Shown: positions 30,301 to 38,353, counted from the first letter of the stretch. The stretch: DNA of 43,562 nucleotides from W0P28-013 sp963621145 (GCA_963621145.1 CAVFDI010000009.1:1-43562), one strand, 5' to 3'. Notes: generated by a model not told the origin, from the sequence alone. Made by a program: numbers and translations.

Positions 30301-32759
30301 AGTTGATTCGTTTGGGCGCGCTTGCCACCAAATGGATGTCGGCTTGCTGCACTGCTGCGCCATTCACCGAGGTGAAAAACGCTACGCTGCTACTCGATAC
30401 CACTGTGGTTGGAGCAACGGCGCAAATCGATTTGGCGACGCTCATCACGGGCGAGGGCAATGGCAACGATATCATCTATAATTTGGCTGAAAATGATGCT
30501 GATGTTACGCTTGCTGGCAGCAATTTCGAAGGCAGCGTTCTTGGTAAATTCACGGTGATTGTGGAACAAGCCGCCAAAGATGGCAAATGCTATAACGCCA
30601 ACGAAATCGTTATCAGTATTGAACCGAAAAATAGCACCATCGTCTTTGATAAAAATGATGCCGATGCCACAGGCGAAATGGCTGATTTAGTTGCGGAAAC
30701 GCTTACTAGTCAGGAACTTACCGAAGTCGCTTTTGAGAAAATTGGCTATCATTTCACGGGCTGGAACACGCTTGCCGATGGCACTGGCACGACTTATACC
30801 GACAAATCCACTGTGGAGATGCACAGCATGACGCTCTATGCACAGTGGGAGATAAATAAATATGGTGTAACGCTTAACAAAACGGGCGACGGCGATGTAG
30901 AAATCGCTACCGAAGTGGAGCATGGCGGCAGTGTTACCATAGTGACAACGCCTGCTACGGGCTACAAATTGGGCGAAATCACCATTGCACCCGATACGGC
31001 TGGAACGCTCAGCAGCACGACCATTTCTGATATTACCGAAGCCATCACGGTGAATGTGGAATTTGTCGCTTTGCAGCAATTCACCATCACCTATCGCGAT
31101 GCCGACAACGAGAAAATTCTTGAAGAAAAAATCTACGAAGGCGAACATTTGAACCCCGATTTGTCGCTGTTTGGTTGCGAACGCATGCCATTCATTGGTT
31201 TCTCGCTAACTGAAGTGAATGATGCCGAAACTTTCGAGCCAATCACACTAGTCGAGACGGAAATAACGAGCGACACCACGCTGTGGGCGGTCTACACCTA
31301 CAATCGCCCGAATAGCGGCTTGTTCGATCCCGCCAAAACCACAAAAAGCGAGTTCCGCATCTATGCCGATTATGGCGGAGTGGAGAAATTTGCAGGTGCA
31401 TTGACTAGCGGTAAGTACAAGATGGTCAGCACTTTAGACGATGCCGAGGCGTTTACTTTCACAAGCGTTGGCGATAGCATTTTCACCATCAAACACGGCT
31501 CGAAATATGTTGGTTACGGCACAAGCGGCACCGATTTGAAGGAGTTGACTTCGGCCTACAACTGGAAAGTTTCGAAAGGAACGAAAGGCTCGTGGCGCGT
31601 TACTTCGGTCAATTACTCATCGCGCGCTATACTCTACGGCACTGGCACTAAATCGTTTGGCGCATTTGCTACGCAAAACATCAAAACGACCGACTCCACT
31701 TACTACGATATCGAAATTGGTTATAACACGGCCGCGCGCTACACCTCGTCGCTCAATTGCGATTTTGTGTTTGTCGAAGGCGTGTCGCTGCCAGCCAACG
31801 ATACCATCGAAGTTGGCGATAAAAAGATGCTTGTGGCGACATTTACGCCCGAAAATCCGACCAATCGTTCGCTCGTTTGGAAGTCGAGCAGCGAGGCAAT
31901 TGTCACTGTTGATGCCGCAACGGGCGAAATCACTGGCGTGGGGCAAGGTTCGGCTGTAATCACTGCCACCTCGGTCGACGACGACAGTTACAGCGCATCG
32001 TGCCGCGTGTTTGTGCGCCGCTCGGTTACTGAAATCTCGCTCGATCAGTTATCTATTTCGGTGAAAGAATGCGACGACAATGGCGTTGCGCTCACGGCTA
32101 CGGTTCTGCCCGAAGATGCTACAAATCCGAAGGTGGTTTGGACATCAAGCGACGAAACTGTTGCCATCGCTAGCGACAAAGGTGTGGTCTATGGCTACAA
32201 GCCTGGCACTGCGGTGATTACTGCGACCACCGTCGATGGCGGATTCACTGCCGAATGTGCGGTTACGGTGCTCGAGTGCGTGAAAGTGACGAGCATTGCA
32301 CTCGATTTCGACACTTTGACCTTCAGAACTTGCGATAAACTGACGCAACAACTCACGGCCACCGTTCTGCCTGAAGATGCCGAGGATAAATCGATTACTT
32401 GGAAATCGAGCAGTACGAAAGTCGCCACAGTGAACAATGGTTTGGTAACGCCTGTCGCTATTGGCGAAGCCGTGATTACTGCAACGGCCAACGATGGTTC
32501 TGGCGTTTCGGCCAAGTGCGTGGTGGTGGTTGAGGATTGTCCCGACGCCATCGAAATGGTGGAGACTATCGACGGCGTGTTTGCTCGCAATGGCAGCATT
32601 GTGGTCGAGCGCGAAACGGCTGCCGACATCTTTGTCTACAATGCCGCAGGTCAGATGGTGGCTTGCCAAAATGGCGTTGCGAGCGCAAATATCCGCGTTC
32701 CGCAAGGCGTTTATGTGGTTGCCATCGGCTCGCAAGCCACAAAAGTTGTGGTGAAATAA
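27399..32759 (+). CDS. Giant secreted repeat protein (Big_2, InlB-type repeats) with T9SS-type C-terminus
   Basis: A 1786-residue exported protein with a signal peptide (1-23, HASA/V). In order: an N-terminal domain like that of the preceding gene, a Big_2 domain (about 185-265), several InlB/Listeria-Bacteroides-type repeats with the hallmark GYHFLGWATSADG and GYHFTGWNTLADG ending TLYAVWEIN or TLYAQWEIN, and a module at 841-977 ending IQYNSANVWFAAYK. A second, divergent copy of that module lies at about 1319-1441. Three consecutive Big_2 domains follow (LVWKSSSEAIVTVD; VVWTSSDETVAIA; ITWKSSSTKVATV), and a terminal domain ends GVYVVAIGSQATKVVVK, resembling a T9SS sorting signal. It starts 37 bases after the previous gene, so they share a transcript. 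A surface adhesin or scaffold role is inferred from domains only. Confidence 0.85.
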   Translation: MKKHTQFWLIVLALLCAAGHASAVTLYTNEKNGFVTSEAKKATISDEIDGTSTEIFRYSTEQNDGTNPPSVGTGAENSLRLYYDSSGKGNGSSITFTPLGDVVIRKIVFIVTDKYTPTMIYKIAGGEKKSTTWNGDTLTVDNLYLTSDQPIFFQNANTQNKQFRLIKWFITYSVGKCAAPAAELAFNTSSVTVEVGQSEKLLLNAGAGNGNTILFSSSDPTIAQVDADGLITGVTRGEATITATQAVFDDGAVEYCSQAVQVPVTVEPTSYVITWQTPYGSEQTKIEQELPLGNTVPTYEVAACGTEYPYFAGWIEENIGKEPSMEITFVDSTTTPTAHTTYYAAFADEARVKAEEFSSTGSLSALKSDERVETNVTETYSGTYGIKIANNADYIQVNIQNPEKVTFSYNRRGGGVGAGSSVLLQYSTTNTNEESFVTLETWDVSGSQTSVVSTLTNTKPFPYGTIYVRFLYQQKSGNIAVGPISISTATQFPPATLYVTYCCDAWPTQPAIAYAYAEGKSSIDADVSETLAAPTISHENAGYKGTLSFASSNEQVATVDATTGIVTAVAAGTANIVATWSGDADFCDVTASTEVVVTGKISLIYDRNAEDATGDMAEQKIDAGSIELAENGFVRTGYHFLGWATSADGKVNYSEKQTIELTTSTTLYAVWEINNYAVTKGEELNGTFTLSAETVNHGDSIVVTTTPATHYHFANLSIEPAENGTIDGQVVKNIVGAVTITANFAEDTKYTINWSNNDAVIGTTQVYAGEALAAVVEAEVTSCDTENYPDFYGWSAKPYGSASEPKTEAPALVPLTYKPAADGETLYAVFANGIDGGGQKMTSLAVGDKVMIVSGDSVEFGTFDSTNNRFIAAKYTDAPAGAYIFTVEQGKADNSFAFVHDGKYLAYPTAGGNKLTESTTLNDYSSWTASFSDTNVTLRNVGSTSYTIQYNSANVWFAAYKTIAKPIQLIRLGALATKWMSACCTAAPFTEVKNATLLLDTTVVGATAQIDLATLITGEGNGNDIIYNLAENDADVTLAGSNFEGSVLGKFTVIVEQAAKDGKCYNANEIVISIEPKNSTIVFDKNDADATGEMADLVAETLTSQELTEVAFEKIGYHFTGWNTLADGTGTTYTDKSTVEMHSMTLYAQWEINKYGVTLNKTGDGDVEIATEVEHGGSVTIVTTPATGYKLGEITIAPDTAGTLSSTTISDITEAITVNVEFVALQQFTITYRDADNEKILEEKIYEGEHLNPDLSLFGCERMPFIGFSLTEVNDAETFEPITLVETEITSDTTLWAVYTYNRPNSGLFDPAKTTKSEFRIYADYGGVEKFAGALTSGKYKMVSTLDDAEAFTFTSVGDSIFTIKHGSKYVGYGTSGTDLKELTSAYNWKVSKGTKGSWRVTSVNYSSRAILYGTGTKSFGAFATQNIKTTDSTYYDIEIGYNTAARYTSSLNCDFVFVEGVSLPANDTIEVGDKKMLVATFTPENPTNRSLVWKSSSEAIVTVDAATGEITGVGQGSAVITATSVDDDSYSASCRVFVRRSVTEISLDQLSISVKECDDNGVALTATVLPEDATNPKVVWTSSDETVAIASDKGVVYGYKPGTAVITATTVDGGFTAECAVTVLECVKVTSIALDFDTLTFRTCDKLTQQLTATVLPEDAEDKSITWKSSSTKVATVNNGLVTPVAIGEAVITATANDGSGVSAKCVVVVEDCPDAIEMVETIDGVFARNGSIVVERETAADIFVYNAAGQMVACQNGVASANIRVPQGVYVVAIGSQATKVVVK

Positions 32760-32780
32760 TCGCTGCGAAGAATAATTTGC

Positions 32781-32813
32781 GGAGGCGCAGTTTGCTGCGT
32801 CTTCGCTTTTTTT
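32781..32813 (+). terminator. Terminator of the secreted-protein operon
   Basis: GGAGGCGCAG, loop TTTG, CTGCGTCTTC, then GCTTTTTTT. The stem is 10 bp with two G-T pairs. The loop bases are also the -33 box of the rlmN promoter. Confidence 0.85.
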
Positions 32814-32822
32814 GTATCTTTG
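32791..32822 (+). promoter_or_regulatory. rlmN promoter, overlapping the upstream terminator
   Basis: TTTG (32791-32794), a 20-bp spacer, TATCTTTG (32815-32822), consensus match. It is 23 bases before the rlmN start codon. Confidence 0.75.
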
Positions 32823-32845
32823 CAATTAGTTTTGAGATTTTTGTA

Positions 32846-33865
32846 ATGGACGAAAAACGAACGCTTTTAGGCTCGAATCTTGCTGATTTACAGGCTATTG
32901 CTGCCGAACTTGGCTTACCGCGATTTGCCGCAGGACAGTTGGCGCGTTGGCTCTATGTGAAGCGCGCTGCCTCCATCGATGCCATGACCGACATTTCGGC
33001 AAAAAATCGGGCGTTGTTAGCCGAAAAGTTCCAACTTGGCTTGCAACCGCCTATGCATGAGGTAGTTTCGTGCGACGGAACGAAAAAATATCTTTTCCAG
33101 ACGCAGCACGGTTTGGTGGAAACGGTTTACATTCCCGAAGATGACCGTGCAACGCTCTGTGTATCGTGCCAAGTGGGCTGCAAAATGAATTGTGCCTTTT
33201 GCATGACAGGCAAACAGGGCTGGAGCGGCAATCTGTCGGCGGCGGAGATTATGAACCAGATTTTGAGCGTTCCCGACAGCGAGCGACTCACAAACATTGT
33301 GTTTATGGGCATGGGCGAGCCGTTCGACAATACCGATGCCATTTTGCGTGCGCTCGAAATTCTCACCTCGTCGTGGGGCATGGCATGGAGTCCGCGCCGC
33401 ATCACAGTTTCGACGGTGGGCTTGTTGCCTGGACTGCGCCGTTTTTTGGCCGAAAGCGAGGCGCATTTGGCGGTGAGTCTGCACAATCCATTCTCCGACG
33501 AGCGTCTGAAAATGATGCCTGCCGAAAAGGCGTTCCCGATAGAAACTGTGGTGACGGAACTGAAAAAACACGATTTTGCGCATCAGCGGCGCGTCTCGTT
33601 CGAATACATCGTTTTCGAGGGGCAAAACGATACGCCGCGCCACGCACGCCAATTGGTGAAACTGCTCAGCGGGCTGCCTTGCCGCGTGAATCTGATTCGT
33701 TTTCATCGCATTCCCGACTCGCCGTGGTGCAGTCCGTCGGACGAGCGCATGGTGTGGTTGCGCGATTATCTCACCGAAAATGGCGTGATTTGTACCATTC
33801 GCCGCTCGCGTGGCGAGGACATTGCAGCCGCCTGTGGACTTCTTTCGACCAAAGAAAAGGACTGA
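32846..33865 (+). CDS. rlmN: Dual-specificity 23S rRNA/tRNA adenine C2-methyltransferase RlmN
   Basis: RlmN is a radical-SAM enzyme that methylates C2 of A2503 in 23S rRNA and A37 in some tRNAs. The 339-residue protein has the N-terminal helical domain (LPRFAAGQLARWLYVK), the radical-SAM motif CxxxCxxC as Cys112-Cys116-Cys119 (GCKMNCAFCMTGKQGW), VFMGMGEPFDN, and the methyl-carrying cysteine near the C-terminus (RGEDIAAACGLL). The open frame continues upstream into the previous gene in another frame, but the ATG at 32846 lies after the promoter and gives the normal length. It is a single-gene transcript or the start of a loose run. Confidence 0.95.
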   Translation: MDEKRTLLGSNLADLQAIAAELGLPRFAAGQLARWLYVKRAASIDAMTDISAKNRALLAEKFQLGLQPPMHEVVSCDGTKKYLFQTQHGLVETVYIPEDDRATLCVSCQVGCKMNCAFCMTGKQGWSGNLSAAEIMNQILSVPDSERLTNIVFMGMGEPFDNTDAILRALEILTSSWGMAWSPRRITVSTVGLLPGLRRFLAESEAHLAVSLHNPFSDERLKMMPAEKAFPIETVVTELKKHDFAHQRRVSFEYIVFEGQNDTPRHARQLVKLLSGLPCRVNLIRFHRIPDSPWCSPSDERMVWLRDYLTENGVICTIRRSRGEDIAAACGLLSTKEKD

Positions 33866-33899
33866 TAATCAGTCAGTTATAAAACCTTTCAACAACCTA

Positions 33900-33930
33900 T
33901 TGCACAAAATCGCTAAAATCGCTAACTTTG
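33900..33930 (+). promoter_or_regulatory. Promoter of the ABC ATPase gene
   Basis: TTG (33900-33902), a 20-bp spacer, TAACTTTG (33923-33930), consensus match. It leaves a leader of about 145 bases that contains the hairpin at 34042-34063. Confidence 0.7.
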
Positions 33931-34041
33931 TTTTTTTTACGGCGCTATACCAGTGACTATTGACGAAAGCTATCGGTAACCGAAACTCTCAACAAATGAT
34001 GAACTTGGATGTGGCATGCCGCGTCGCAACAAACCTAGAAA

Positions 34042-34063
34042 CGAAATTGCGCTAGCAATTTCG
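34042..34063. repeat. Hairpin CGAAATTGC-GCTA-GCAATTTCG before the ABC ATPase gene
   Basis: A perfect 9-bp stem with a 4-base loop, 18 bases before the start codon, flanked by CTAGAAAC and ATTAGAAGC. Second copy of the hairpin at 152-171. Confidence 0.75.
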
Positions 34064-34081
34064 ATAAACAATTAGAAGCAA

Positions 34082-34783
34082 ATGCTGTCAATCGAACATA
34101 TCACCAAGCGTTACGGTCAGAAGTTGGCTCTCGACGATGTGTCGCTCACGCTCGAGTCGGGCGAAATCGTTGGTTTTCTTGGTCCGAATGGTGCAGGCAA
34201 ATCTACACTGATGAAAATCTGCACAGGCTATCTGCAGCCCGATGCGGGCAGCGTGAATGTGTGCGGTTTGCCAATGACGGCGGACAATTTGGCGGCCAAA
34301 CAACTTGTTGGCTATCTGCCCGAACACAATCCGCTCTATCTCGAAATGTATGTGCGCGAATACCTTATGTTTGTTTCGGGGTTCTATGCCATTCGCAATC
34401 GCAAAGCGCGCGTCGAAGAGTTGATTGAGCGTGTTGGGTTGACGCCAGAATGTGGTAAGCGCATTGGGCAACTTTCGAAAGGTTACCGTCAGCGTGTGGG
34501 CTTGGCGCAAGCGTTGATTCACGATCCGCAAGTGCTTATTCTCGACGAACCAACCACGGGTCTCGATCCAAATCAGTTGCTCGAAATTCGTGCGCTGATA
34601 ACCGAACTCGGACGCGAAAAAACGGTGCTTTTCTCCACGCATATTATGCAAGAGGCGCAGGCACTTTGCCAGCGCATGGTGGTGGTAAATCACGGTCGCA
34701 TAGTGGCCGATGGCACGCCAGAAAATATAGTTGCAGCGGGCGAATCGCTCGAAGAGGCATTTCATCGTTTGACTCAAAATTAG
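34082..34783 (+). CDS. ABC transporter ATP-binding protein, GldA-like
   Basis: A 233-residue ABC ATPase. Walker A GPNGAGKST (34-42), Q-loop region around LVGYLPEHNPLY, signature LSKGYRQRVGLA (131-142, an LSxGY variant of LSGGQ), Walker B LILDEP (152-157) and a switch His in FSTHIMQEAQAL. The LSKGYRQRVG signature and the EHNPLY segment are typical of the GldA/CcmA-like group in Bacteroidota. GldA belongs to a gliding or T9SS-associated exporter in some species, but here no permease gene is adjacent, so the partner must lie elsewhere and the substrate is unknown. ruvB follows after 19 bases, probably on the same transcript. Confidence 0.85.
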   Translation: MLSIEHITKRYGQKLALDDVSLTLESGEIVGFLGPNGAGKSTLMKICTGYLQPDAGSVNVCGLPMTADNLAAKQLVGYLPEHNPLYLEMYVREYLMFVSGFYAIRNRKARVEELIERVGLTPECGKRIGQLSKGYRQRVGLAQALIHDPQVLILDEPTTGLDPNQLLEIRALITELGREKTVLFSTHIMQEAQALCQRMVVVNHGRIVADGTPENIVAAGESLEEAFHRLTQN

Positions 34784-34802
34784 AATCTTTTTTCTGAAAA
34801 AT

Positions 34803-35822
34803 ATGGCTGAAAATTTTGATATACATCGCCAGCAAGGCATCAGTTCCGACGATTTCGACCGCGCATTGCGTCCGCTTTCGTTCGGCGATTTCACGGGACA
34901 GTCGCAAGTGGTAAAAAATCTCTCCATCTTTGTGAAAGCCGCCAAACAGCGTGGCGAGAGCCTCGACCATGTGCTGCTCTATGGTCCTCCGGGATTGGGC
35001 AAAACTACGCTGTCGAACATCATTGCCAACGAGTTGGGCGTGGGTTTCAAGGTTACTTCGGGTCCTGTGCTCGACAAGCCAGGCGACCTTGCAGGTTTGC
35101 TCACCAGCCTCGAGCGCAACGATGTGCTTTTTATCGACGAAATTCACCGTCTGAGCCCTGTGGTGGAGGAGTATCTCTATTCGGCCATGGAGGATTTTCG
35201 CATCGATATAATGATTGACAAAGGTCCGAGTGCGCGGTCGGTGCAGATAGATTTGGAACCATTCACACTGATTGGCGCGACAACACGTAGTGGCTTGTTA
35301 ACCAGCCCTTTACGCGCGCGTTTCGGCATAAATTGTCACTTTGAGTATTACGACGAAGAGGTGCTTTGTGGCATCATCGAAAGGTCGGCCAAGATACTGA
35401 ATGTGCCGATAGAACACGAGGCAGCGGGCGAAATTGCGTCGCGCAGTCGTGGTACGCCGCGCATTGCCAACGCACTTTTGCGTCGTGTGCGCGATTTTGC
35501 GCAAGTGCAGGGTAGCGGTCGCATCGATTTGGAGATAGCCAACATCGCTCTAGAGGCGCTGAACATCGATAAATACGGTCTCGACGAAATAGACAATAAA
35601 ATTTTGCTCACCATCATCGACAAATTCAATGGCGGTCCTGTGGGACTTAGCACCATTGCTACGGCGTTGGGCGAGGATTCTGGCACGATAGAGGAGGTTT
35701 ACGAACCATTTTTGATAAAAGAAGGCTTTATCAATCGTACGCCGCGCGGTCGCGAAGTTACCGACTTGGCATACAAGCACTTGAAACGTCAAAAACCGAG
35801 CGAGCAGATGAGCCTGTTTTAA
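34803..35822 (+). CDS. ruvB: Holliday junction branch migration helicase RuvB
   Basis: RuvB is the AAA+ motor that drives branch migration with RuvA at Holliday junctions. The 339-residue length is normal. Motifs: the family opening LRPLSFGDFTGQ (22-33), Walker A GPPGLGKT (61-68), Walker B LFIDEIHRL (109-117), sensor/arginine finger region GATTRSGLLTSPLRARFG, and a C-terminal winged-helix domain (GGPVGLSTIATALGEDSGTIEEVYEPFL, in part; GFINRTPRGREVT). ruvA is not in the window. ruvB followed by a polysaccharide flippase is, to my knowledge, a common order in Bacteroidales. Confidence 0.98.
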   Translation: MAENFDIHRQQGISSDDFDRALRPLSFGDFTGQSQVVKNLSIFVKAAKQRGESLDHVLLYGPPGLGKTTLSNIIANELGVGFKVTSGPVLDKPGDLAGLLTSLERNDVLFIDEIHRLSPVVEEYLYSAMEDFRIDIMIDKGPSARSVQIDLEPFTLIGATTRSGLLTSPLRARFGINCHFEYYDEEVLCGIIERSAKILNVPIEHEAAGEIASRSRGTPRIANALLRRVRDFAQVQGSGRIDLEIANIALEALNIDKYGLDEIDNKILLTIIDKFNGGPVGLSTIATALGEDSGTIEEVYEPFLIKEGFINRTPRGREVTDLAYKHLKRQKPSEQMSLF

Positions 35823-35878
35823 TTGATAATTAAGTAGTTAGCAAAGAATGCTGTTGTCTATAATTTTCAAATCTTCAA

Positions 35879-35925
35879 ATAGAAACTGTGCGAAGCGCGA
35901 CAAACTATTAGAAACTTAGAAACAA
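35879..35925 (+). repeat. ATAGAAACT / TTAGAAACTTAGAAAC repeat with an inserted GCGAAGCGC
   Basis: AGAAACT-type units flank the small palindromic insert TGCGAAGCGCGACAAAC. Related inserts (GCGAAGC, GCGCTTCGCGC, TGCGACAAACCGCA) accompany the same repeats at 241, 42746 and 40274. Confidence 0.65.
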
Positions 35926-35965
35926 TTTTCAACCGAATAATTTTACAAACTTTCAAACTCATTTC

Positions 35966-37444
35966 ATGTCTGGACTGAAAAAATTGGCACAAGAGACCGT
36001 GATTTATGGTTTGAGCAGCATAGTCGGAAAATTTCTGAACTGGCTGCTGGTGCCGCTCTATACTTTTGTGTTGGCGCAACAGTCGGACTACGGCATCGTA
36101 ACCAACTTGTATGCGTGGACGGCGTTGCTGCTTGTCATCTTGACTTACGGCATGGAGACGGGTTTTTTCCGTTTTGCCAATCGCGACGACCAAAAGCCGA
36201 ATCGTGTCTACACCACTGCGCTCACATCGGTTGGAACAACTTCGCTCATTTTTGCTGTGTGCTGCGTGGTGTTCAAACAGCCCATTGCATCGCTGCTGGG
36301 CTACGCCAATCATGCCGAATTCATTTCGATGCTTGCCATAGTGGTGGCAATGGATGCGTTTGCAAGCATTCCGTTTGCTTACCTGCGCTATAGGCGACAA
36401 GCCGTGCGTTTTGCTGCGCTCAAACTGCTGTTTGTGGTGCTGAATATCGCGCTCAATCTCTTCTTTTTGTTGGCTTGTCCACGCATCATGCAGACGAGAC
36501 CCGAACTCATCGATTGGTTCTATCGTCCCGATTACGGCGTGGGCTATGTTTTTGTGGCAAACATTATGTCGACTGCCATACAGACACTCTGCCTGCTGCC
36601 TGCCATTTTGGCAGAAAAATACGATTTTTCGTGGGCTACACTACGTCAGATGTTGCACTATTCGTTGCCGCTGCTCATTTTGGGCATTGTGGGGATAATG
36701 AATCAGACGGTCGACAAAATTCTGTTTCCATTTCTCTACACCGCTGGCGATGCGCAGGCCGAATTGGGCATTTATGGTGCATGTTTCAAAATTGCCATGG
36801 TGATGATGATGTTTACGCAGGCTTTCCGTTACGCCTACGAACCATTCGTCTTTGCGCGGCACAAAGATCGCAACAGTGTGGAGGCCTATGCCGATGTGAT
36901 GAAGTATTACATCATTGCGTCGCTATTCATTTTGCTGGGCATGATTTTCTTCCTCGATTTGCTGAAATTGATCATCAGTCCCGATTATTGGTCGGGTTTG
37001 CGCGTGGTGCCGATAGTGCTTTTCTCGTACATTTTTCAAGGCATTTTCTTCAATCTTTCGCTTTGGTATAAACTCACCGACAAAACCATTTACGGAACCT
37101 ATTTTTCGGTAATTGGTTGCGCTATTACGCTCACTATCAATGTGTTGCTAGTGCCAACGATGAGTTACATGGCGTCGGCTTGGGCATCGTTTGCGTGCTA
37201 TCTCACCATTATGATTGTCTCTTATTTGGTTGGGCAACACCACCTGAAAGTGCCGTACGATTTGCGCTCAATTCTTGGCTATTTTGCTTTGGCACTTGCG
37301 TTGTTGGGCGTTTACGAACTCTTCTTGCACTATTTCGAGGGTGTGATTTGGGCATGCTACATTGTGCGTGTTGTGCTGCTTGGCATGTTTGCGCTGGTGG
37401 TTTATCGTTTCGAGTGGAAAAGGCTGAAATTAGTGAAGAATTAA
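35966..37444 (+). CDS. Polysaccharide (lipid-linked oligosaccharide) flippase
   Basis: A 492-residue integral membrane protein with about 13-14 hydrophobic segments, of the Wzx/MATE-like polysaccharide biosynthesis family. It opens MSGLKKLAQETVIYGLSSIVGKFLNWLLVPLYTFVL, the usual first helix of the family with the GLSSIVGKFLNWLL pattern. A middle helix pair contains YSLPLLILGIVGIMNQTVDK, and the region FKIAMVMMMFTQAFRYAYEPF is also typical. It should flip undecaprenyl-linked saccharides across the inner membrane. It may use the sugars made with RfbA and RfbC, but it is far from them, so this link is inference. It lies 143 bases after ruvB; the spacer holds AGAAAC-type repeats. Confidence 0.88.
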   Translation: MSGLKKLAQETVIYGLSSIVGKFLNWLLVPLYTFVLAQQSDYGIVTNLYAWTALLLVILTYGMETGFFRFANRDDQKPNRVYTTALTSVGTTSLIFAVCCVVFKQPIASLLGYANHAEFISMLAIVVAMDAFASIPFAYLRYRRQAVRFAALKLLFVVLNIALNLFFLLACPRIMQTRPELIDWFYRPDYGVGYVFVANIMSTAIQTLCLLPAILAEKYDFSWATLRQMLHYSLPLLILGIVGIMNQTVDKILFPFLYTAGDAQAELGIYGACFKIAMVMMMFTQAFRYAYEPFVFARHKDRNSVEAYADVMKYYIIASLFILLGMIFFLDLLKLIISPDYWSGLRVVPIVLFSYIFQGIFFNLSLWYKLTDKTIYGTYFSVIGCAITLTINVLLVPTMSYMASAWASFACYLTIMIVSYLVGQHHLKVPYDLRSILGYFALALALLGVYELFLHYFEGVIWACYIVRVVLLGMFALVVYRFEWKRLKLVKN

Positions 37445-37499
37445 GAACGGCTCAATTGACAATTGATAATTTCGCAGCCCGTTGTGGAAACCGATAATC

Positions 37500-37530
37500 A
37501 GAAATTTAGAAATTAGAAATTTAGAAACTA
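37500..37530 (+). repeat. AGAAATTTAGAAATTAGAAA repeat before the PnuC-like gene
   Basis: Four AGAAATT(T) units ending about 29 bases before the start codon. Same family as 8260-8294. Confidence 0.85.
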
Positions 37531-37558
37531 AAAAAATAACCTTAAAAAAACAATTATC

Positions 37559-38320
37559 ATGAAACCAGAAATTCAAAAATTGTGGCGTGATACGGCTGTT
37601 AATACGCTGATTGCCACGCTGTTGTTTGGCGCACTACTTGGCGCATTGTATTTGGTAGAACTGTTTGTGCCTTGTATGGCTGGCAAACTTTTGCAATGGA
37701 GCGATGCTGCTTTTTGCGTGGGCATTCCTGCTAGCATCATTGGCGTGGGCTACATTCTGTCGATTAAAAATCCCGCCAACTTCACGGGCTTTTACATTGG
37801 CATTGTGATGTCGGCACTGCTCGGAATTCAGTTTTTTCTGAATGGTCTCTACGACCTCACGTTCCTCTACTTTGTGGTGTTCATTCCATTCCAAATCATG
37901 TCTATCCGCTCGTGGACTAAGTCGTCGGGCAGCAGCGATGAACCATTTTCACCAAAATTTCTCGAGGCAAAGCCGATGCTCATTTGTCTGCTTTTGTTCG
38001 TTGTAATCACCGTGGCTGACTACTTTTTCGCCACATTTGTGATGAATGGCGACGGCATTTGCGAAAATGTAGTGGGCAAAATAATGAGCGGTGTAATGAT
38101 TGCGTCGAGCATTTTTGCCAACTATCTGCTCATCGGCAAAAAGAACGATTCGTGGATCTACTGGATTGTATACAGCGTGGCGGGCATTGCGCTCAACTGT
38201 ATCTATTTGAATGTGTTTAGCATTGTGTTGTTCTGCTTCTTCCTAGTCATCAATGGCTCGGCTGGCATTGCTTGGATAAAAGGCACCAGCAAAGAGAACT
38301 ATGGATGGATGAAAAGGTAA
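37559..38320 (+). CDS. PnuC-like membrane transporter
   Basis: A 253-residue membrane protein with about seven hydrophobic segments. Two halves have a similar pattern. In the first, ANFTGFYIGIVMSALLGIQF is followed by an FFLNGLYDLTFLYFVVFIPFQIMSIRSW-type helix pair (quoted in part). In the second, NDSWIYWIVYSVAGIALNCIY is followed by SIVLFCFFLVINGSAGIAWIK. This spacing of aromatic residues and closing Trp resembles PnuC-type vitamin transporters (nicotinamide riboside, thiamine). The match is by eye and the substrate cannot be stated. No TPP riboswitch or NAD gene is nearby. An uncharacterised Bacteroidales membrane protein is the alternative. Confidence 0.55.
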   Translation: MKPEIQKLWRDTAVNTLIATLLFGALLGALYLVELFVPCMAGKLLQWSDAAFCVGIPASIIGVGYILSIKNPANFTGFYIGIVMSALLGIQFFLNGLYDLTFLYFVVFIPFQIMSIRSWTKSSGSSDEPFSPKFLEAKPMLICLLLFVVITVADYFFATFVMNGDGICENVVGKIMSGVMIASSIFANYLLIGKKNDSWIYWIVYSVAGIALNCIYLNVFSIVLFCFFLVINGSAGIAWIKGTSKENYGWMKR

Positions 38321-38338
38321 TCATCGACTCATCGATTC

Positions 38339-38353
38339 ATTGAATTATTGAAT
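38339..38353. repeat. Left inverted repeat ATTGAATTATTGAAT
   Basis: Exact reverse complement of ATTCAATAATTCAAT at 38773-38787. Together they bracket the S23-type gene. The left copy overlaps the first possible start codon of that gene by two bases. Confidence 0.8.

Noticed and set aside
37445..37558. Possible TPP or other riboswitch before the PnuC-like gene
   Set aside because: The leader is mostly AGAAATT repeat; no conserved CUGAGA or similar riboswitch core is seen.
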